Source: Niastella sp.
GTDB lineage: Bacteria > Bacteroidota > Bacteroidia > Chitinophagales > Chitinophagaceae
Direction of reading: 5' to 3'
Assembly (NCBI GenBank): GCA_016710595.1
Contig: JADJVM010000008.1
Span: 1-64,000 of the forward strand
Length of the DNA stretch: 64,000 nt
This document shows positions 42,009-51,205 of the stretch, piece after piece; the stretch's first letter is position 1, and the number at the start of each line of letters is the position of its first letter. Below the pieces are notes generated by a model. It was given only the letters and a program-made list of their open reading frames with translations. It was not told the DNA's origin and ran no database searches. Position numbers and translations under genes: made by a program.

Positions 42009-43265
42009 ATGAATATAAAGTTTCGGTTAACTGTCATGAGTTTTCTCCAATTTTTTGTGTGGGGAGCCTGGTTAATCACAATTGGTACTTATTGTTTTAA
42101 TGCAAAAGGATGGACAGGAGCACAGTTTGGAGCCATTTTTTCTACCCTTGCTTTGTCCTCTTTATTTATGCCGGCACTTGCAGGTATCATTGCAGATAAA
42201 TGGCTTAATGCAGAAAAGTTATATGGTATCCTGCATATCTTATACGGGTTGGTATTGTTTTATGTACCACAGGTGAACGATCCCGATACCCTGTTTTATG
42301 TAATATTCCTGGCAATGATATTTTATATGCCCACCATTTCGCTTTCAAATTCTATTGCCTATCATATTTTAAAAGAGAATGGGAGTGATGTGGTAAAGGA
42401 ATTTCCTCCTATCCGTGTTTGGGGAACTATTGGTTTTATTGTAGCGATGTGGGTTACTAATCTTACAGGCAGTAAAGCCAATGCCAATCAATTTATCATT
42501 GCGGCTATTGCAGCCATTATACTGGGTATCTTTTCATTTACATTGCCTAAATGCCCACCACAAAAGTCAATTGCTAAAGATGCTTCTATTATGGAGCAAA
42601 TGGGGTTAACTGCATTTAAGCTTTTTGCTGATGTAAAGACTGCATTATTTTTTATATTCTCTATGTTTTTAGGAGCTGCACTGCAGCTTACCAATATGTA
42701 TGGAGATTCATTCCTGTCAGATTTTGGAAACATCGAGAAATATAAAGATTCATTTGTGGTGAAATATTCCACCATCATTATGTCTATTTCTCAAATTTCT
42801 GAAACATTATTTATTCTTACCATTCCCTTTTTCTTAAAGCGCTTTGGTATTAAAACTGTGATGTTATTCTCTATGCTGGCTTGGGTATTAAGGTTTGGCC
42901 TTTTTAGTTATGGAGACCCGGCAGGTGGTTTGTGGATGATAATTTTATCTTGTATTGTATATGGTATGGCTTTCGATTTTTTCAATATTTCCGGTTCATT
43001 ATTTATAGAAACAACTACCAGCCCCACTATCCGAAGCAGCGCCCAGGGATTGTTTATGATGATGACGAATGGGGTAGGCGCCTTCCTGGGAAGTGTAATA
43101 AGCGGTTGGGTGATTGATAAATATTTTACAACTGCCGGCGTAAAAGACTGGCACGATATCTGGCTGGCCTTTGCTGTATATGCATTAATAATTGCTGTAT
43201 TCTTTGCAATATTTTTCAAGCATAAGCATGATCCCAATGCAACCCCGGTAACATTAACGCATTAA
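42009..43265 (+). CDS. Nucleoside:proton symporter, NupG/XapB family (MFS)
   Basis: A 418-residue inner-membrane transporter with about 12 hydrophobic helices. The start FRLTVMSFLQFFVWGAWLITIGTY is the family signature of nucleoside:H+ symporters. Other family landmarks: AGIIADKWLNAEKLYGILHI, the middle FPPIRVWGTIGFIVAMW (helix 4 to 5) and the late helix with SSAQGLFMMMTNGVGAFLGS. It would import nucleosides with protons. It stands alone; the terminator after it overlaps the end of the convergent tyrS gene. Confidence 0.85.
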   Translation: MNIKFRLTVMSFLQFFVWGAWLITIGTYCFNAKGWTGAQFGAIFSTLALSSLFMPALAGIIADKWLNAEKLYGILHILYGLVLFYVPQVNDPDTLFYVIFLAMIFYMPTISLSNSIAYHILKENGSDVVKEFPPIRVWGTIGFIVAMWVTNLTGSKANANQFIIAAIAAIILGIFSFTLPKCPPQKSIAKDASIMEQMGLTAFKLFADVKTALFFIFSMFLGAALQLTNMYGDSFLSDFGNIEKYKDSFVVKYSTIIMSISQISETLFILTIPFFLKRFGIKTVMLFSMLAWVLRFGLFSYGDPAGGLWMIILSCIVYGMAFDFFNISGSLFIETTTSPTIRSSAQGLFMMMTNGVGAFLGSVISGWVIDKYFTTAGVKDWHDIWLAFAVYALIIAVFFAIFFKHKHDPNATPVTLTH

Positions 43266-43273
43266 CAAAATAA

Positions 43274-43307
43274 AGTTGAGAAGTGGGGATCTGCTTCTCA
43301 GCTTTTT
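43274..43307 (+). terminator. Terminator after the nucleoside transporter gene
   Basis: AGTTGAGAAG/CTTCTCAGCT (one G-U, loop of 10) followed by five T; its second arm overlaps the last codons of tyrS. Confidence 0.75.
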
Positions 43308-44587
43308 ATTTCTATCAAATAATAATTTCTCTTTCCTTTTTGCACCAGCAAATATCGGTTGTGCAAAAGCCAATCTGTATTTATGATATCTGTAGCCGCA
43401 TTTATTTTTTTTCGGTTAATGCTCAATCCACCGTTTTGTATCATTTTTCGGGCTTCGCCTTTACTACTGAAGATGACGGTATCAGCCATTAATTGGGTAA
43501 CATCAATGCCTTTTTCCAAAAGAGCTTTATTATATTCTTTCTTTTCTATTCCTTCTATCGCTTTTAAATCATCTTCACTTAAGCTTTCTATGGCAGCACT
43601 TTGGTTAGCGAATAATTTTGATGTGGTTTCTTTCGCTTTTTGATATTCTGCTTCACCATGTACAAAGATGGTAAGTGTTTCTGCTAATTTTTTTTGGAGA
43701 ATCCTGTCAGATGGGTTTTCTGTATGCTGCATTATCAATGCATCAATGGTTTCCCGGTTTAAAAATGTAAAAATCTTAATCCAGTTTTGGGCATCTGCAT
43801 CACTGGCATTTAACCAAAACTGATAAAACTGGTAGGGAGATGTTTTTGTGGGATCTAACCAAATATTACCGGCTTCAGATTTTCCAAACTTACTGCCATC
43901 TGCCTTAGTAATTAATGGAGATGTAAAGGCAAATGCCTCGCCACCACCTTTTCTGCGAATAAGTTCGGTACCGGTTACTATATTTCCCCATTGATCGCTA
44001 CCACCCATTTGCAATTTGCAATTTTTATTTTTATGAAGCCAATAGAAATCATAACCCTGAATTAATTGGTATGAAAATTCAGTAAATGAAATTCCAGTAT
44101 CTCCTTCTAAACGTTTCTTCACACTATCTTTACTCATCATATAATTTACGGTAATATGCTTGCCGGTATCTCTTATAAATTCCAGGAATCCCATATTTTT
44201 AAACCAATCGAAATTATTTACAATTTCTGCTGCATTGGCTAATGATGGATCAAAGTCAAGAAATTTTTCTAATTGTTTTTGAATGCCTTCTACATTTTTT
44301 TGCAATACCTCTTCGCTTAAAAGGTTTCGTTCGGCACTCTTACCGCTGGGATCGCCCACCATACCCGTGGCTCCACCTACTAGTGCAAATGGTTTATGCC
44401 CTGCCTTTTGTAAATGAACTAAAAGTAATATTTGAACCAGCCCACCTATATGTAAACTATCTGCAGTGGGATCAAAACCAATATAGGCAGTAGTCATTTC
44501 CTTATTTAATTGTTCGGCTGTGCCGGGTGTAATATCCTGTAACATACCCCGCCATCTTAATTCTTCTATTAATTTGTTCATATTCAA
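43298..44587 (-). CDS. tyrS: Tyrosyl-tRNA synthetase
   Basis: A 429-residue class I synthetase that charges tRNA-Tyr. HIGH-like motif HIGG (residues 46-49) in YIGFDPTADSLHIGGLVQ, tyrosine-binding residues in FYWLHKNKNCKLQMGGSDQWGN, and the KMSKS-like motif KFGKS (ADGSKFGKSEAG). The C-terminal S4 RNA-binding domain is seen as EARKMIQNGGLSINRKKI. The length is normal for the TyrRS1 type. A cytosolic housekeeping gene that faces the nucleoside transporter. Confidence 0.96.
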   Translation of the reverse strand: MNMNKLIEELRWRGMLQDITPGTAEQLNKEMTTAYIGFDPTADSLHIGGLVQILLLVHLQKAGHKPFALVGGATGMVGDPSGKSAERNLLSEEVLQKNVEGIQKQLEKFLDFDPSLANAAEIVNNFDWFKNMGFLEFIRDTGKHITVNYMMSKDSVKKRLEGDTGISFTEFSYQLIQGYDFYWLHKNKNCKLQMGGSDQWGNIVTGTELIRRKGGGEAFAFTSPLITKADGSKFGKSEAGNIWLDPTKTSPYQFYQFWLNASDADAQNWIKIFTFLNRETIDALIMQHTENPSDRILQKKLAETLTIFVHGEAEYQKAKETTSKLFANQSAAIESLSEDDLKAIEGIEKKEYNKALLEKGIDVTQLMADTVIFSSKGEARKMIQNGGLSINRKKINAATDIINTDWLLHNRYLLVQKGKRNYYLIEIKS

Positions 44588-44746
44588 ATAAAATCTATAA
44601 AGTGGATTGCAAAAATGAGCCCTTTTTTTTAATTATGGATAATTCCTCACTATTTCATAAAAAAACTATCTTCAAGCAACTCTTTTGGTTAAAATGGCCT
44701 CTTTTGTAAAAGCTTCTATATTGATGGGTGCTTGCCTGAAATATAG

Positions 44747-44754
44747 TATTTTTG
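44747..44754 (+). promoter_or_regulatory. TAnnTTTG promoter box for porV2-porU2
   Basis: TATTTTTG, with TTG 23 bases upstream (44721), about 100 bases before the porV2 start codon. Confidence 0.35.
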
Positions 44755-44856
44755 AATTTTGCATCGTATAAATAGGTGAAAACAATACAATTTGTTGAGT
44801 AAAACTACGTTTATCAGAATTAAGACCAATCCATATTCAAACAATAATCATATAAC

Positions 44857-45960
44857 ATGAAACAATGCATAGTTGCATTAACCTTACTGGCTCTGCTTTG
44901 TAGTGAGAAATCGTATTCGCAATTTAGAAAATATTCTAATGAATTTTTAAATATTGGCGCCGGCGCCCGGGGGCTCGCCATGGGCAATGCACAGGTAGCA
45001 TCGGTAAATAATGCCACCGCCGGGTATTGGAACCCTGCAGGCCTTACCAGTATCAAGGATAACCCAAGCGTATCACTGATGCATGCTGAATATTTTTCCG
45101 GGATAGCCAAATATGATTTTGCTTCGGTAGCTATTCCTGTACAGGATAATAAAAGAACTCTGGGATTTTCATTGCTTCGTTTTGCAGTTGATGATATTCC
45201 CAACACATTATTTTTAGTGGAACCCGATGGTACCATTAACTATAATAATATCCAGGCATTCTCATCTGCCGATTATGCTTTTCTATTTTCATTTGCTCAG
45301 AATATAAGAGATGATGAAGATAAAAATATAAGCGTGGGTGCCAATGCAAAAGTGATATATAGAAAAGTGGGCCATTTTGCAACTGCACTTGGCTTTGGCC
45401 TTGATGCGGGCATACAAATGAGAGGAGATAAATGGAGAATAGGATTAATGGCAAGGGATATCTCTACTACCTTTAATGCATGGTCATTTAAGTTTACTGA
45501 AAAGGAAAAAGAAGTTTTATACCTCACCAAAAATGATATTCCTGTAAAATCTACTGAAATTACTGCTCCACGATTGGTACTCGGTGGAGCGTACCGGTTT
45601 CAATTTGGCCGTTCCGTAGGGTTATTGGCAGAAGCAAACTTAGATGTAACTTTTGATGGAAAACGAAATACGATTTTGAGCGGAAATACGGTAAGTGCCG
45701 ATCCTCACCTGGGTTTAGAAGCAGACATTAATAATGTGTTTTTTATCCGGGGAGGGATTACCAATTTTCAAAGGGCATTGGCAGATGAAGATACCCTCAA
45801 TCAAAAAAAAGTATGGATTTATCAACCCAGTATTGGAGCAGGTTTCAAAATAAAAAATGTGACGATTGATTATGCTTTTACGAACCTCGCAAACCAGTCG
45901 AATCCATTATATACACATGTAATTTCTCTACAATTAAATCTTGGCAAAAAAGAAGATTAA
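44857..45960 (+). CDS. PorV/PorQ-family outer-membrane protein (PorV2-like)
   Basis: A 367-residue beta-barrel of the PorV/PorQ/LptO family (FadL fold). Signal peptide to about residue 21, then the family start FLNIGAGARGLAMGNAQVASVNNATAGYWNPAGL. Later strands include ISVGANAKVIYRKVGHFATALGFGLDAGI and a C-terminal LGLEADINNVFFIRGGIT. PorV shuttles type IX secretion cargo from the translocon to the PorU sortase. The stop is 12 bases before a giant PorU-like C25 protease gene, so this is the second PorV/PorU pair that Bacteroidota often carry (PorV2-PorU2) rather than the canonical one. Confidence 0.8.
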   Translation: MKQCIVALTLLALLCSEKSYSQFRKYSNEFLNIGAGARGLAMGNAQVASVNNATAGYWNPAGLTSIKDNPSVSLMHAEYFSGIAKYDFASVAIPVQDNKRTLGFSLLRFAVDDIPNTLFLVEPDGTINYNNIQAFSSADYAFLFSFAQNIRDDEDKNISVGANAKVIYRKVGHFATALGFGLDAGIQMRGDKWRIGLMARDISTTFNAWSFKFTEKEKEVLYLTKNDIPVKSTEITAPRLVLGGAYRFQFGRSVGLLAEANLDVTFDGKRNTILSGNTVSADPHLGLEADINNVFFIRGGITNFQRALADEDTLNQKKVWIYQPSIGAGFKIKNVTIDYAFTNLANQSNPLYTHVISLQLNLGKKED

Positions 45961-45972
45961 AAAAGAATTTCT

Positions 45973-48900
45973 ATGATGATGAAAAAAATATTATTCCCAT
46001 TTTTGATCTTATTGGCATTTACAGCAAATGCACAGTATAATAATAGTTGGATAGATTATTCTAAAACCTATTACCGTTTTTCATTACTAAAAGATACCCT
46101 TACCCGTATTCCGCAATCTGTTTTATCAACCGCAGGGTTGGGTAGTGTAAATGCAGATCAATTTCAACTTTGGCGAAATGGGGTACAGGTAAGATTATTT
46201 ACCTCTGTTAGCGGGGCGCCCTTACCGGCAAATGGATATATTGAATTTTGGGGGCAAATGAATGATGGTAAACCCGATAAAGCGCTTTACCGGAATCCTG
46301 ATTTTCAGCTTTCAGATAAGTTTAGTATGGAGAATGATACTTCATCCTATTTTTTAACGGTGAACCCCGCAGGAAATAATCTTCGGTATGTGAATGATGT
46401 AAATTCAGCGCCGTCGGTCCAAACCCCCGATCCATATTTTATTCGTAAAGTAGATTTTTATTATAATAGCAGGTTCAACAGGGGGATGCCCTACCTGGCC
46501 GGTGAGTGGGTATATTCTGCCAGTTACGATGAAGGTGAAGGTTTTGTTGGCCCTAGTGTTGGGCCGGGTGTAGGCAATTCGTACATTCAGCAGGTTCAAA
46601 ATATGCATGTATATACCAGCGCTCCCGCAAATAGTGTTACTGTGTGGGCCAATGTAGTAGGCGGGGCAGCCTTAATTAGAAACGTAAAAATTAGGTTGAA
46701 TTCCAGTTCTCTTTACGAAGTTCCTTTACCCTTATTTGGATATGCAAAAATAAATATTCCAAATGTGCCCTTATCGTATATCACCAACCCTGAGTATGTA
46801 AGTTTAGTGGCAGAAAACGTAAGCCTGAATGGTGGTGCTGCAGATAATTTTAATGTTGCTGCCATGGGCATTTCTTACCCTGCAAAATTTGATTTTGATT
46901 TACAACGGAATTATAAATTTCAATTGGCCGCAAGCGCTACAGGTAATTACCTGGTAATTGATAATTTTAATTACGGTACTACCGCCCCTGTATTATATAA
47001 TATCACAGATGGGTTGCGGTATGTTGGCGATATTACATCTACCCCCGGTAAAGTAAAATTTGTATTGCCTGCATCTGCACAACCGGTAAGGGAATTTATG
47101 TTAGTGAACCAGGAGGCTTCTAATTATTTTACCATTGGTGGGCTTACTACTAAAACATTTACTAATTTTTCTAATGCGGCCATGCAGGGCGATTATTTAA
47201 TCATAAGCAATCCTGTATTATATAATGATGGAAATGGAAATAATTATGTAGAACAATATCGTCAATACAGGGCATCTGCTTTAGGGGGCGGGTTTAATGC
47301 AAAAGTGTACGATATCCATGAAATAATGGATCAATTTGGATATGGTATTCGTCGGCATCCCGATGGGCTACGCAATTTTATTTTGTGGGCTAAACAAACT
47401 TTTTCTATCAGTCCAAAATATGTCTTTATACTTGGTAGGGGAGTATCTTATTACGATTACCTTGGCAGGGTAGATGATCCCAACTTAGATAAGATCTCGA
47501 TGGTTCCTACATTTGGATGGCCACCATCAGATATTTTATTAACCTGCTTGCCGGGTACTTTAAAAAGCCAGGTGCCTATTGGTAGGTTAAGTGCAATCAA
47601 TGGTACAGAAATAGCCCATTACTTAGATAAGGTAAAAGAATACGAAAATGTATTAAGGGTGCAACGCCCTACGGTAGCCGAGTCTGGCTGGCTGAAAGAT
47701 ATCCTTCATGTTTCGGGAGGTAAAACTACCGATGAAGGTGCACAGTTCGAAAGTTATATGAATGGCTATGCAAATATTGCAAAAGATACCCTTTTTGGCG
47801 GGTATGTAGAATCCTTTGCCAAAACAAGTAACAGTCCGGTACAGGAAGCAAATAACATTCGCATATCAGAATTATTTGCAAATGGGTTAAGTGTTGTTGG
47901 ATATTTTGGTCACTCATCTGCCAATACTTTTGAATATAATTTAAGTAACCCTGAAAACTATCATAGCCAGGGTAAATATCCTTTTTTCAATGTAAGTGGT
48001 TGTATGGCCGGTAACCTGTTTACGTTCGATCTTCAGCGTATTACGGGTAATTCTATGTCATTGTCAGAAAAATATGTATTGGCTCCCCAAAGAGGAAGTA
48101 TCGCATTTTTAGCAGATACCCATTTTGGAATACCTTATATACTCGATACTTACAACCGTAACCTTTACTATAATTTTAGTACAAGAATGTATGGGCAAGC
48201 GCTTGGAGATCAAATTCATGATGTAATTGAAAGGATGAACATTCCTAATATAGATCTTTCTCACCGGCTGCACTTAGAAGAAATAACATTACATGGTGAT
48301 CCTGCACTTAAGCTAACCAATTTTGCCAAACCAGATTATGTGATAGAACCTCAAATGGTATCTATAGATCCTAATATTATTACTGTAGCAGATAACAATT
48401 TTAAGATAGACATTAAGATGCGTAATATCGGCAAGGCCATCAATGATTCTATTAATGTAACGGTAAAAAGACAATTACCCAATGATTCAATCATGGTGTT
48501 ATTTGATAAAAAAATATTGGCCATTAAGTATATGGATTCATTACAACTTGATGTACCTATATTACCTACCAGGGATAAGGGGTTGAACAAGCTTATTGTA
48601 ACATTGGATAATACAAACCGGGTAGATGAAGCCTTTGAAAACAACAATACCGTTACAAAAGAATTTTACATATTTGAAGATGAATTAAGGCCCATTTCTC
48701 CTTATAATTATGCAATTGTAAATACACAAAATATTACATTCTCTGCCAGTACCGCCGCACCACTTGGTGTAAGCCGAAATTACCAGATGGAGATAGATAC
48801 TACAGAACTATTTAATTCGCCTTTTAAAAAACAATATAATACCACAACAGTAGGGGGCGTAGTAGATTTTACGCCTACCAATTTAAATTTTACAGATAGT

Positions 48901-51087
48901 ACCGTTTATTACTGGAGGGTTTCTATTGTACCTGATAACCAGGGTGGGCAGCAAATATGGAATACAGTTTCATTTGTGTACCTGCAAAATGGCGGATCGG
49001 GATATAATCAATCCCATTATTTTCAATTCCTGAAAAACACTTATGTCGGCATGAGTTTGGATGATGACCGCACATTTACTTACGGCACCAAACCAATTTT
49101 ATTTACAGTAAAAACGGGTCATAAGCCTTATGCGAATGAAACGGATGATTATTCTATAGCTAAAAATAATGCTGTGGAACAATCCGGCCTGGCAGGCCCA
49201 TTAGTAACCAATAGTAACGTGTTGCGCTTTTATATTATTGATGGTAATACCATGAAGTTTTGGAAGAATGTAGATCGTGGAGGCGGTATGGGCCAGTATG
49301 GTAGTTTCGCACCATTGGGGATTAATCAATATTCTCAACTTGGGTTTTATCATTTTGATATATCCACTCCTGCACATCGCCAGGTTGTTAAAAATTTCTT
49401 TGATTCCATACCGAGTGGTAACATTATAGTAATGACCAATGCACCGGGTGCCGTATCAGATTACAGGGCAGCCCAAATGAAAGCAGACGAAGTAACTTTA
49501 GGTACTACTGATATACTCTATTACAAGCTTAAGGATATAGGCTTTACAATGCTCGATTCTTTTAAGACGCATATCCCATTCATTTTCGTAACAGAAAAAG
49601 GAACCAATACTGCCATTATGCAGGAATTTGGTTTGGCAGAGAGTGATAAAATGCTAAGAGAGTTTACTGTCATTGCAAAAAATACAGATGCATCTATGCA
49701 GTCGGATATATTTGGTCCTGCATTACAATGGCAAACATTAAAATGGAGAGGCACTTCTACAGAATCGCCTTCTACCGATAATAATAGCATTGATGTAATT
49801 GGTATTAAGCCTGATGGTACAGAACAAACATTAACAACCGTGTACCAGGCACAGGATACTTCTTTAAGCTGGGTAAATGCTGTGACGTATCCTAAAATAC
49901 GATTAAAATTAAATACGCAGGATACCGTAAACTTAACGCCCTATCAATTGAGGTACTGGCGGGTGAATGGCAGATATGTTCCTGAAGGAGCCCTGATGCC
50001 TTCTCTCAATTTTGCCATACAGGATAGTGTTGCACAAGGTGACACGATTCATTTTTCTGTGGCATTTAAAAATATCAGTGAAACAAATTTTGCTTCTTTA
50101 ATAAAATCAAGAGTAACGATACTGGATCGGAATAATAATCCTACCGTAATTAATATTACACCACGCAAAGCATTGGTACCGGGTGATACGCTTATCATTT
50201 CTGGCTTCATAGATACACGTAACCTGGCAGGCATCAATACTTTTATTTTAGATGTGAACCCCGATAATGATCAGCCTGAACAATATCATTTTAATAACAT
50301 TTTATATAAAACCATAAAAGTAACGGAAGATCTTTTTAACCCGCAGTTAGATGTTACATTTGATGGGGTACACATTTTAAGCCGGGATATCATTTCATCT
50401 AAACCCAATATCATTGTGAAGTTGAAAGATGAAAGTAAATTCCTGTTACTGAAAGATACTGCGTTATTAAAAGTGCAGGTGCGTTTTCCAGATCAAAGTT
50501 TGCATACCTATCATTTTGGCGATACCATGCGATTTATACCTGCCGATATCAATGCCGGTGAAAATACTGCCACTATTGAGTTTAAGCCTTACTTCCCGGA
50601 TGATGGAGAATATGAATTCATTGTATCCGGTAAAGATATGAATGGCAACCCAGCCGGGTATTTAAACTACAAAGTGATTTTTAATGTGATCAATAAATCA
50701 ATGATCTCTAATCTCATGAATTATCCTAATCCATTCACGACATCTACTGCATTTGTGTTTACCTTAACGGGACACCAAATACCCCAGAATATGCGGATAC
50801 AGATACTAACCATATCGGGTAAAGTGGTGAGGGAGATCACTCAGCAGGAACTGGGACCAATCCATATCGGGAATAATATTACTGAATATAAATGGGACGG
50901 TACAGATATGTATGGTCAAAAACTGGCCAATGGTGTTTATCTCTACCGGGTACTTACAAACTTGAATGGTAAAAAAATTGATAAGTTTGATGGACGAAAT
51001 AGTAATGGCGATGTGATTGTAGAATCCGTAAACAGTACCGACCGTTTCTTTAATAAAGGTTATGGTAAAATGTATTTGATGCGATAA
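45973..51087 (+). CDS. PorU-like C25 peptidase (putative type IX sortase, PorU2-like)
   Basis: A 1704-residue exported protein of the gingipain (C25) family. Signal peptide to about residue 20. The C25 domain (about 400-770) contains the catalytic His647 (SVVGYFGHSSANTFEYN) and Cys677 (FNVSGCMAGNLF), with DILLTCLPGTLKSQVPIGRLS before them. Then come several Ig-like domains, and the end is a FlgD-like type IX sorting domain (MNYPNPFTTSTAFVF, KVVREITQQ, GVYLYRVL). Canonical PorU is shorter (about 1,150-1,300) and is the sortase that attaches cargo to LPS. This longer form with its own sorting domain is a PorU2-type protein whose role is unclear. Coded with the PorV-like gene. Confidence 0.85.
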   Translation: MMMKKILFPFLILLAFTANAQYNNSWIDYSKTYYRFSLLKDTLTRIPQSVLSTAGLGSVNADQFQLWRNGVQVRLFTSVSGAPLPANGYIEFWGQMNDGKPDKALYRNPDFQLSDKFSMENDTSSYFLTVNPAGNNLRYVNDVNSAPSVQTPDPYFIRKVDFYYNSRFNRGMPYLAGEWVYSASYDEGEGFVGPSVGPGVGNSYIQQVQNMHVYTSAPANSVTVWANVVGGAALIRNVKIRLNSSSLYEVPLPLFGYAKINIPNVPLSYITNPEYVSLVAENVSLNGGAADNFNVAAMGISYPAKFDFDLQRNYKFQLAASATGNYLVIDNFNYGTTAPVLYNITDGLRYVGDITSTPGKVKFVLPASAQPVREFMLVNQEASNYFTIGGLTTKTFTNFSNAAMQGDYLIISNPVLYNDGNGNNYVEQYRQYRASALGGGFNAKVYDIHEIMDQFGYGIRRHPDGLRNFILWAKQTFSISPKYVFILGRGVSYYDYLGRVDDPNLDKISMVPTFGWPPSDILLTCLPGTLKSQVPIGRLSAINGTEIAHYLDKVKEYENVLRVQRPTVAESGWLKDILHVSGGKTTDEGAQFESYMNGYANIAKDTLFGGYVESFAKTSNSPVQEANNIRISELFANGLSVVGYFGHSSANTFEYNLSNPENYHSQGKYPFFNVSGCMAGNLFTFDLQRITGNSMSLSEKYVLAPQRGSIAFLADTHFGIPYILDTYNRNLYYNFSTRMYGQALGDQIHDVIERMNIPNIDLSHRLHLEEITLHGDPALKLTNFAKPDYVIEPQMVSIDPNIITVADNNFKIDIKMRNIGKAINDSINVTVKRQLPNDSIMVLFDKKILAIKYMDSLQLDVPILPTRDKGLNKLIVTLDNTNRVDEAFENNNTVTKEFYIFEDELRPISPYNYAIVNTQNITFSASTAAPLGVSRNYQMEIDTTELFNSPFKKQYNTTTVGGVVDFTPTNLNFTDSTVYYWRVSIVPDNQGGQQIWNTVSFVYLQNGGSGYNQSHYFQFLKNTYVGMSLDDDRTFTYGTKPILFTVKTGHKPYANETDDYSIAKNNAVEQSGLAGPLVTNSNVLRFYIIDGNTMKFWKNVDRGGGMGQYGSFAPLGINQYSQLGFYHFDISTPAHRQVVKNFFDSIPSGNIIVMTNAPGAVSDYRAAQMKADEVTLGTTDILYYKLKDIGFTMLDSFKTHIPFIFVTEKGTNTAIMQEFGLAESDKMLREFTVIAKNTDASMQSDIFGPALQWQTLKWRGTSTESPSTDNNSIDVIGIKPDGTEQTLTTVYQAQDTSLSWVNAVTYPKIRLKLNTQDTVNLTPYQLRYWRVNGRYVPEGALMPSLNFAIQDSVAQGDTIHFSVAFKNISETNFASLIKSRVTILDRNNNPTVINITPRKALVPGDTLIISGFIDTRNLAGINTFILDVNPDNDQPEQYHFNNILYKTIKVTEDLFNPQLDVTFDGVHILSRDIISSKPNIIVKLKDESKFLLLKDTALLKVQVRFPDQSLHTYHFGDTMRFIPADINAGENTATIEFKPYFPDDGEYEFIVSGKDMNGNPAGYLNYKVIFNVINKSMISNLMNYPNPFTTSTAFVFTLTGHQIPQNMRIQILTISGKVVREITQQELGPIHIGNNITEYKWDGTDMYGQKLANGVYLYRVLTNLNGKKIDKFDGRNSNGDVIVESVNSTDRFFNKGYGKMYLMR

Positions 51088-51107
51088 TAAAGTAAAATTA
51101 AAGTGCA

Positions 51108-51137
51108 AACTGCCGGAACAACTCCGGCAGTTTTTTT
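51108..51137 (+). terminator. Terminator after porU2
   Basis: Perfect 10-bp stem AACTGCCGGA/TCCGGCAGTT (51108-51132, loop ACAAC) followed by a seven-T run. Confidence 0.92.
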
Positions 51138-51184
51138 GTATCCTTAATTCCCATTATAGCAAGTATTTTAGGGCTTTAGAGGCT

Positions 51185-51192
51185 TATTTTTG
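51185..51192 (+). promoter_or_regulatory. TAnnTTTG promoter box for hscA, very close to the start codon
   Basis: TATTTTTG ends 13 bases before the hscA ATG. Transcription would begin about seven bases before the start, an almost leaderless mRNA. Confidence 0.4.
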
Positions 51193-51205
51193 CAAAAAAA
51201 GGGAT

